Assembly: GCF_000507245.1 (NCBI RefSeq)
Contig: NC_023035.1
Location: 1,465,501 to 1,529,500 of the forward strand
DNA: 64,000 bases
Direction: 5' to 3'
DNA from: Salinispira pacifica
GTDB taxonomy: Bacteria > Spirochaetota > Spirochaetia > DSM-27196 > Salinispiraceae
Shown here: piece by piece, positions 62,344 to 64,000 of the stretch
How the letters are laid out: each line of letters opens with the position of its first letter
How positions within the stretch are numbered: position 1 is the stretch's first letter
Made by a program: the position numbers and the translations under genes
Notes under the pieces: generated by a model
Told to the model about the DNA's origin: nothing
What the model saw: the letters and a program-made list of their open reading frames with translations, nothing else
Database searches by the model: none

Positions 62344-63447
62344 ATGAATTCGTTTGTAGATGAAATGAAAATCGGGGTTGCCAGCGGTAACGGCGGGCCC
62401 GGATGTGTGTCGTTCCGCCGGGAAAAATATGTTCCCAAGGGCGGTCCCGACGGCGGCGACGGCGGCCGGGGCGGGGATGTGATTTTCCGCGTTAAGGATA
62501 ATTTGAAGACGCTCACCCATTTGCGCCCCAACAAGACCTACCGGGCGCAGAACGGGCTACCCGGGGAGGGCCGGAAGAAGCACGGGAAGGATGGCGAAGA
62601 TCTGGTGGTTCTTGTACCTCCGGGCACCCAGGTGAAGGATGCCGAGACCGGCGATATCCTGCTGGATCTGGTGGAGAACAACTCCGAGCACCGCTTCCTC
62701 ATCGGCGGAATCGGCGGCCAGGGGAATACCCATTTTGCCACCAGCCGGAATCAGACACCGCGCTTCGCTCAGCCGGGCATGCCCGGAGAGACCAGGAAGA
62801 TCAGGCTGGAGCTGTCGCTTATTGCCGATATCGGGTTTGTGGGCTACCCCAATGCGGGAAAGAGCAGCCTGCTGGGGGTTCTCACCTCCGCCCATCCCAA
62901 GGTCGGGGCGTATCCTTTTACCACCAAGATTCCCAATCTGGGTGTGCTTCGGGCGTTTAACAGGGATATTATTCTTGCAGATATTCCCGGAATTATTCAG
63001 GGGGCCAGTGAAGGTGCGGGGTTGGGATACCGTTTTCTGAAACATATCAGCCGTACCGCTGCGCTGTTGTTTCTGGTGGATCTCAGTGACTATCAGGATC
63101 CTGTGGAGGTCTTTGAAAATCTCAAACAGGAGCTTCACGCATATGAGCCTGAACTGCTGAAGCGCCCGCATTATATTCTGGCTACGAAAATGGATATTCC
63201 AGAGGCGCGGGAACGGCTGGATGAGTTCCGCTCCAAGGTATCCGAAGAGGTGCTGCCGGTTTCCTCCGCTACACGGGACGGAATTGATGAACTGATTAAG
63301 AAATTGTTCAGTCTTACGGTGGAAAAAAAGAGCGTCGAAGAGGCCGTGGAAGTACCGGATTATTATTCCTATGATCCTGATGATGATCACAGCAATGCTG
63401 AAGGTGCTTCCGAATCCCGGAGTGAGTCTTCAGGCGGAAAGGAATAA
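62344..63447 (+). CDS. obgE: Obg GTPase (ribosome assembly)
   Basis: A 367-residue GTPase needed for 50S maturation and stress control. The Gly-rich Obg fold (1-158) has FVDEMKIGVASGNGGPGCVSFRREKYVPKGGPDGGDGG (in parts: GVASGNGGPGCVSFRREK, PKGGPDGGDGGRGG). The G domain has G1 GYPNAGKSSLL, G3 DIPGI, G4 ATKMD (usually NKxD) and G5 SSATRDG. The short acidic C-terminal tail lacks an OCT domain. Only weak ribosome signal (AGGGG, 11 bases upstream), part of the repeat array. nadD follows after 6 nt. Confidence 0.96.
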   Translation: MNSFVDEMKIGVASGNGGPGCVSFRREKYVPKGGPDGGDGGRGGDVIFRVKDNLKTLTHLRPNKTYRAQNGLPGEGRKKHGKDGEDLVVLVPPGTQVKDAETGDILLDLVENNSEHRFLIGGIGGQGNTHFATSRNQTPRFAQPGMPGETRKIRLELSLIADIGFVGYPNAGKSSLLGVLTSAHPKVGAYPFTTKIPNLGVLRAFNRDIILADIPGIIQGASEGAGLGYRFLKHISRTAALLFLVDLSDYQDPVEVFENLKQELHAYEPELLKRPHYILATKMDIPEARERLDEFRSKVSEEVLPVSSATRDGIDELIKKLFSLTVEKKSVEEAVEVPDYYSYDPDDDHSNAEGASESRSESSGGKE

Positions 63448-63453
63448 CCGGAG

Positions 63454-64000
63454 ATGAGGGCAGCTGTGCTCGGCGGGAGTTTTGATCCGCCCCACCTGGG
63501 CCATGAGCATATCGCAGTGGAGGCCGCCGAACAACTGAATCTTCAGCGCCTCTATCTGGTGCCTGCTCACCGGTCTCCTTTTAAATCCGGACACGGCGCC
63601 CGGGGCTTCCGGCGTATGGAAATGCTTGAGCGCAGCGCTTCGGCAATTAAGCGCAGGGTTCCCGAGCTCCAGATAAAAATCCTGGATGTTGAACTCAAAC
63701 GGGGCGGGAGCAGCTACAGCTATCAGACCCTGGAATATATTTCCCGGGAGTTGTCCGGGGAAAATCATGACTACACAAACTCGGAACTCTATCTTATTAT
63801 TGGGGAAGACAACCTGAAGACATTCACCCTCTGGAAACAGTGGAAAAATATTCTTGAGCTTGCACGACTTGCGGTTCTTCCCCGGGAAACCGGCAGGGGA
63901 AGAATATCTCTGCCGGAGGATTTGGAGCATGTGAAGGAACGTATCCGGATTGTGAATGCTCCGGTGTTCCCGGCTGCATCCAGCTCAATTCGGGAGATGA
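63454..64000 (+). CDS. nadD: Nicotinate-mononucleotide adenylyltransferase (runs off the right edge)
   Basis: Translation from ATG 63454 stays open to the window end (182 codons). MRAAVLGGSFDPPHLGHEHI is the class I nucleotidyltransferase start, with the GSFDPPHLGH ATP-binding motif; LYLVPAHRSPFK and LYLIIGEDNLKTFTLWKQW are also typical of NadD, which converts NaMN to NaAD. About 15-25 C-terminal residues are missing. It starts 6 nt after obgE; obgE-nadD is a frequent order. Confidence 0.93.
   Translation, partial: MRAAVLGGSFDPPHLGHEHIAVEAAEQLNLQRLYLVPAHRSPFKSGHGARGFRRMEMLERSASAIKRRVPELQIKILDVELKRGGSSYSYQTLEYISRELSGENHDYTNSELYLIIGEDNLKTFTLWKQWKNILELARLAVLPRETGRGRISLPEDLEHVKERIRIVNAPVFPAASSSIREM

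Overview
The window looks like a chromosomal segment of a free-living spirochaete (Spirochaetaceae, Spirochaeta/Salinispira-like). The case rests on a P83/100-family antigen (24144-25727), a PyrB-PyrI fusion, flagellar rod genes whose rod-cap protein lacks a muramidase domain, paired cyclic-nucleotide-binding proteins and a ClpS-ClpA-Aat operon. It is mostly housekeeping: I see no phage, insertion sequence or CRISPR array. Base composition is fairly even and moderately GC-rich; intergenic gaps are short and genes often overlap by 1-8 nt.

Layout. 1-4500: end of galactokinase, surE, a TPR protein and a large secreted NHL/VWA-like protein. 4600-8400: N-degron operon clpS-clpA-aat. 8600-14200: small orphan protein, TGS-uridine-kinase-like protein, degenerate HD-GYP protein, membrane protein, AlaA-like aminotransferase. 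14400-18800: gltX, glyS, tyrS. 19300-27300: RlmK-like methyltransferase and Rex (minus), then uracil methyltransferase, beta-propeller protein, P83/100 and pyrBI (plus). 27300-32600 (minus): single-domain ParB-like protein, PBP1A, LysM-M23 peptidase, PHP phosphatase. 32700-34400: CNB-TPR and Crp-like proteins. 34500-41600: LamG lipoprotein, flgF-flgG-flgJ, a sigma-70-family factor behind a sigma-54 promoter, YibQ-like protein, tsaD, apt. 41660-46500: tRNA-Gln, carA, carB. 46500-49950 (minus): QTMAN/GTDC1-like glycosyltransferase and citramalate synthase behind an isoleucine-rich attenuator. 50000-59450: pgeF, argS, gltB-gltD behind a sigma-54 promoter. 59600-64000: two small lipoproteins, rplU-prp-rpmA, a 53-bp hairpin repeat array, obgE and the start of nadD.

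The most notable signals are regulatory. (i) cimA is preceded by a 24-codon leader with nine Ile codons, an antiterminator and a terminator, which is a textbook transcription attenuator for isoleucine synthesis. (ii) A consensus -24/-12 promoter precedes a group-2 sigma factor, recalling the Borrelia RpoN-RpoS cascade; a second precedes gltB. (iii) Between rpmA and obgE lie tandem 53-bp units, each with two hairpins, one showing a compensatory base-pair change.

Three conserved genes (glyS, the CNB-TPR gene, carB) are each broken by loss of one base in a G or C run. Restoring one base gives full-length proteins in every case, so sequencing error is the simplest explanation. Function calls rest on motif recognition; no database search was run.
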